The notes under the pieces: model-generated
Databases searched by the model: none
Seen by the model: only the letters and a program-made list of their open reading frames with translations
Told to the model about the DNA's origin: nothing
From: Faucicola osloensis_C
Lineage (GTDB): Bacteria > Pseudomonadota > Gammaproteobacteria > Pseudomonadales > Moraxellaceae
Reading direction: 5' to 3'
Length of the DNA stretch: 64,000 nucleotides
Assembly (NCBI GenBank): GCA_019353055.1
Contig: JABAHL010000005.1
Location: 1-64,000, forward strand
In this document: positions 60,995 to 64,000 of the stretch, piece after piece
Layout of the letters: every line of letters starts with the position of its first letter
Position numbering within the stretch: the first letter of the stretch is position 1
Position numbers and translations under genes: made by a program

Positions 60995-62524
60995 ATGAGC
61001 TTGAGCACTATGTCGTCTATCCCTATGTCACCTGTCTGTATGTCACCTGTCATTGAAGCGATTAAGCAAAGTTATCAAACCCATATCAACCCGCACCCCA
61101 AGGCTGCCACTAAAATTTATATTGCGTGCAGTGGCGGGCGAGACTCGATGGCATTACTGTTCGCCTGTCAGCAGCTACAACTACCGATTCATGTCATTCA
61201 TATCAACCATAAATTGCAAAAAGTCAGTGATGACTGGCAACAACTCGTAGAAGCTTATTGCCACAAGCACCACATCGGCTATGACAGCGTTTGTATCGAT
61301 TGGCAATCGCAGCAAGTTTATGCGGCCGACAGCACAATCAGCCATGAGCAACAAGCCAGCACACAACAAGCCAATGAACAACAAATCGGCACACAACAAG
61401 TCAATGAACAACAAGCCAGAACCGCCCGCTATCATGCCATCATACAGATTGCAGGCGAAAACGCTATTGTTGCCTTGGCGCATCACGCTAACGATCAGGT
61501 GGAAACCTTGTTGATGAACCTATGCCAAGGCACAGGGTTGGCAGGGCTGACAGGTATGACAGCGTTTGCGGTGCAACACGAATTTGGCACACCCATTTGG
61601 TTATGGCGTCCGCTGCTCGGGGTAACGCGTGATGAGATTAGCGACTTTGTAGCGGCGCAACATATCCCTTATGTCGATGATCCTACCAATTTTGGCGTAG
61701 CTAATCAGCGCGCTTTTTTACGTAATCAGATTTTGCCGCTCCTTGATGAGCGCTTTCATAAAGTAGTGCAAAATATCACCCGCACCCAGCAAAACCTGAC
61801 TGAAGCGCAGCGCATAGTCGATGACCAATATCAACAAGATTTGGCGCTATGTCAGTGGTCAAATGGCTGGACAAGTCATCAGCAATGTTTGCATATCCCC
61901 AATCTAAAATCATTGAGCCAAGCCAGACGCTTTAACCTATTGCATCATTGGGTCAAAGGCTCGCAAAAATTTGCCCCCACTCGGCAATTGATTGTACAAA
62001 TTGAGCAGTTACTACAATCAGCGCAAACAGACCAGCAAGCGATTTTGCAGTGGCAGGGGATTGAAATTAGAAAATACCGCGATACGTTATACCGCCTTGA
62101 TGCCGATTATGTAAAGGCGATTCATGGCAAGTCAGATAACAAGGTATTAGCCAATTTGGCTGCCGATGTGGGGCTATCTGAGGAATTATCTGTGGGGCTA
62201 TCTCTAGAATTGGCGCTTGCTAGCAGAGCCGTGTTGCCAAATGAGTCTTTTCAATTATTGTCACAATCTTTTCATCAATCGTTTAAAAAACTGTGCCAAC
62301 GATTTGACATTCCTAGCTGGGAGCGACAATTTGCCAAAGTGGTCATCCTGGATGATAACCAAGAAAAGGTGCTCACGGCATCTCAAATACCAAAACGGTT
62401 CGCTTTGTTATTGCCGAATACCAGTGTTTGGCTGGCAGATGCCAGTGAGCTGAATTTGGCTACCCAAGCGCCTTGTCCGTGGCACTTGGCTTGGACAGAC
62501 AGTCTTGAGAGTGAATTTCATTGA
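60995..62524 (+). CDS. tilS: tRNA(Ile)-lysidine synthase
   Basis: A 509-residue PP-loop ATPase that converts C34 of tRNA-Ile (CAU) to lysidine, an essential decoding step. The PP-loop is SGGRDSMALL; further blocks are HVIHINHKLQ, ARYHAII, LAHHANDQVETLLMNLCQGTGLAGLTGM, RPLLGVTRDEISDFV and YVDDPTNF. A Gln-rich insert of about 30 residues (ASTQQANEQQIGTQQVNEQQ and similar) sits between the N-domain strand and ARYH and comes from a DNA tandem repeat. The start is uncertain, as several Met codons lie in the first 16 residues. The C-terminus is extended. Confidence 0.94.
   Translation: MSLSTMSSIPMSPVCMSPVIEAIKQSYQTHINPHPKAATKIYIACSGGRDSMALLFACQQLQLPIHVIHINHKLQKVSDDWQQLVEAYCHKHHIGYDSVCIDWQSQQVYAADSTISHEQQASTQQANEQQIGTQQVNEQQARTARYHAIIQIAGENAIVALAHHANDQVETLLMNLCQGTGLAGLTGMTAFAVQHEFGTPIWLWRPLLGVTRDEISDFVAAQHIPYVDDPTNFGVANQRAFLRNQILPLLDERFHKVVQNITRTQQNLTEAQRIVDDQYQQDLALCQWSNGWTSHQQCLHIPNLKSLSQARRFNLLHHWVKGSQKFAPTRQLIVQIEQLLQSAQTDQQAILQWQGIEIRKYRDTLYRLDADYVKAIHGKSDNKVLANLAADVGLSEELSVGLSLELALASRAVLPNESFQLLSQSFHQSFKKLCQRFDIPSWERQFAKVVILDDNQEKVLTASQIPKRFALLLPNTSVWLADASELNLATQAPCPWHLAWTDSLESEFH
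61346..61424. repeat. 30-bp tandem repeat inside tilS
   Basis: Repeats built on GGCACACAACAAGCCAATGA and CAACAA units occur about two and a half times, coding for QQAN/STQQ-type residues. The unit length is a multiple of three. Confidence 0.85.
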
Positions 62525-62747
62525 TTTAAGACTGTCATGGACTGAGGCTATCATGGATTAAGACTATCAAACCGCCAATAATCCCTTGAATTTGCGCCAT
62601 GTACACCAATTTACGCTGTAAATTTGTCATCAAAATTTGCAGTAGGTATGGTAGACTTATTTGCGAATAATAGCGAGGGCGAACCCTTTAACTGCTTTCT
62701 TCTAACTGCTTTCATCACCCCACAAAAAATGACTACAAAGGACATCT

Positions 62748-63587
62748 ATGGCAACCACAACTTCTCTTAATATCGCCTTTATTGGTGGCGGTAATATGGC
62801 ATCGGCGCTCATCGCAGGGCTATTAGCAAAAGGTCAGCCAAGTAGCCTACTGCATGTGGTAGAAACCGATGCCGAGAAGTTAGCGGATTTTCAAGCCAAA
62901 GGGTTAAATACTTACAATGCGAGCAATATCGATGATACCAAGCACGCCATCGAAAAAGCTGATGTGGTCGTGCTCGCCGTCAAACCGCAGGTCATTAAAG
63001 ATGTGCTACTACCAGTCAAAGACAGCTGGGGCGAGCAAGTGGTTATTTCAATTGCCGCAGGGATTGGTACCGATAGTTTAGCCGAATGGTTGGGGCCGCA
63101 AGTCAAACTAGTGCGAGCGATGCCAAATACCCCTGCAATGATTCAAATGGGTGCCACAGGCTTGTACGCGACAGCCGGGGTGAGCGAGGCGGAGCAACAA
63201 CTTGCGCAGCAAGTGATGTCCGCGGCAGGACTGGTGTTATGGGTAGATGATGAAGAGCTACTGCACGCCGTGACCGCTATCTCAGGGTCAGCGCCTGCGT
63301 ATTTCTTTTATATGTTAGAAAATATGATTGCCACGGGTGAAAAATTGGGGCTGACTCAAACCCAAGCAACGGCTTTAGCGATGCAAACGGCATTGGGCTC
63401 AGCGCAAATGGCATTGACCAGTCATGATACGCCAGCTGAGCTGCGTCGCAAAGTGACCTCGCCCAATGGGACTACCCAAGCGGCAATTGAAGTGATGGAT
63501 GACAAAAAAATGCATCAAATTATTGCCGATGCTATGCTAGCATGTGAACAGCGCTCGCGTGAGCTCAGCCAAGCGTTTGGCAAATAA
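62748..63587 (+). CDS. proC: pyrroline-5-carboxylate reductase
   Basis: A 279-residue enzyme of the last step of proline synthesis. N-terminal Rossmann motif FIGGGNMASALIAGLL, VVLAVKPQVI, VRAMPNTPAMIQMGATGLYA, and the C-terminal SGSAPAYFFYMLENMI and VTSPNGTTQAAIEVM all match ProC. Length is typical. A triplicated 12-bp element follows its stop codon. yggT comes next, an order common in Proteobacteria (proC-yggT). Confidence 0.97.
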   Translation: MATTTSLNIAFIGGGNMASALIAGLLAKGQPSSLLHVVETDAEKLADFQAKGLNTYNASNIDDTKHAIEKADVVVLAVKPQVIKDVLLPVKDSWGEQVVISIAAGIGTDSLAEWLGPQVKLVRAMPNTPAMIQMGATGLYATAGVSEAEQQLAQQVMSAAGLVLWVDDEELLHAVTAISGSAPAYFFYMLENMIATGEKLGLTQTQATALAMQTALGSAQMALTSHDTPAELRRKVTSPNGTTQAAIEVMDDKKMHQIIADAMLACEQRSRELSQAFGK

Positions 63588-63591
63588 CTCG

Positions 63592-63630
63592 ACTTGGCTA
63601 CAACATGGGCTACAACATTGGCTACAACAG
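63592..63630. repeat. triplicated 12-bp element after proC
   Basis: TTGGCTACAACA, TGGGCTACAACA and TTGGCTACAACA follow directly (12-13-bp period), beginning just after the proC stop codon. Confidence 0.9.
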
Positions 63631-63704
63631 CAAATTTTAATTGACTATGTTAACGGCTTATCGTTAACAAGTGTGTAAGCAGCAAATAAGGATAAAAACA
63701 GGGC

Positions 63705-64000
63705 ATGACTAATCTTTTGGCAGGGTTGTTTGATATCGTCGTCGCGGCGGCGATGATACTGGTTTTCTTTCGATTTATGATTCAGTTTGCTGGCATTACT
63801 GCAAAGGATGCGTTTGCCAAACCCATTTATCGTATGACACGCATTGTCGATGTGTTTGGACGTATTTTCCCAACCCTTGGCGATGGCAGAATTAATACCG
63901 CAAGTTTGGTGTTGCTATTTTTGCTGCGGATGATTTTTATTTGGGGCGTGCTTGGCATGATGCGTATTAATAGTCAAAATATTGGGCTATTCTATATGCC
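63705..64000 (+). CDS. yggT: YggT family membrane protein (partial, cut by the window end)
   Basis: The frame starting at ATG 63705 runs off the end of the window. It gives MTNLLAGLFDIVVAAAMILV at the N-terminus, then FRFMIQFAGITAKDAFAKPIYRMT-like sequence and RIVDVFGRIFPTLGDGRINT, the pattern of YggT family integral membrane proteins (about 180-190 residues). About 98 residues are visible. It follows proC, as in many genomes. TAAGGATAAAAACAGGGC upstream contains AAGGA as a ribosome binding site. Confidence 0.88.
   Translation, partial: MTNLLAGLFDIVVAAAMILVFFRFMIQFAGITAKDAFAKPIYRMTRIVDVFGRIFPTLGDGRINTASLVLLFLLRMIFIWGVLGMMRINSQNIGLFYM

Overview
The window reads as chromosomal DNA of a gammaproteobacterium of the Moraxellaceae. 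Supporting signs are an AccA without the N-terminal helical segment of the E. coli protein (the short Moraxellaceae form), a patatin-like lipase with a long C-terminal region, the rpmF/fab order, and moderately low GC with many AT-rich intergenic stretches. A Moraxella osloensis/Faucicola-like organism is my best guess; genus and species are inference. No phage, insertion sequence, CRISPR array or tRNA gene was recognised.

Layout. 1-211: the end of an rRNA operon (5S rRNA plus terminator). 303-8950: transglutaminase-like protein, DgkA, DUF72 protein, RapA, then an unknown barrel-like protein with an unknown lipoprotein. 9109-16181: CBS/nucleotidyltransferase protein with a DnaQ-like exonuclease, a low-complexity lipoprotein, a PBP4-type DD-peptidase, two Nudix hydrolases and, between them, a small lipoprotein gene broken by a stop codon. 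16294-18772: ferrous iron uptake (feoA, feoB and a 44-residue Cys-rich FeoB-associated protein) behind a Fur-box-like site. 19157-22301: patatin-like lipase, a DapC-type aminotransferase and a small membrane protein. 22441-25231: an AT-rich three-gene cassette (83-residue protein, leucine-rich-repeat protein, PLD-nuclease/J-domain protein), which is the strongest candidate for an undescribed system. 25311-27560: parC with Leu at the quinolone-determining Ser80 position.

27995-38491: two tandem FadD-type acyl-CoA synthetases, RNase PH, a lipid-anchored cytochrome c', an EpmC-type hydroxylase, YceD-rpmF and fabD-fabG-acpP. 38575-44075: YpjD-like protein, ffh, an orphan sulfate-binding lipoprotein, recX-recA. 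44373-49576: a third acyl-CoA synthetase, a DegV protein and 2,4-dienoyl-CoA reductase. 49645-53823: a YbjN-like protein and ccmABCDE. 54030-64000: an Ala/Thr-rich lipoprotein, a YpfJ-type zinc peptidase, rho, trxA, ppx/gppA, accA, tilS, proC and a truncated yggT.

Two themes cut across the window. First, lipid metabolism is heavily represented: fatty acid synthesis (accA, fabD, fabG, acpP), activation and oxidation (three acyl-CoA synthetases, fadH), fatty-acid binding (DegV), phospholipase and diacylglycerol kinase. Second, short (about 11-30 bp) direct duplications recur just after stop codons, in intergenic gaps and inside two coding regions (the third acyl-CoA synthetase and tilS), suggesting slippage-type mutation. 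Gene starts were often moved inward from the longest frame to an ATG with a better ribosome binding site; those choices are noted per gene.
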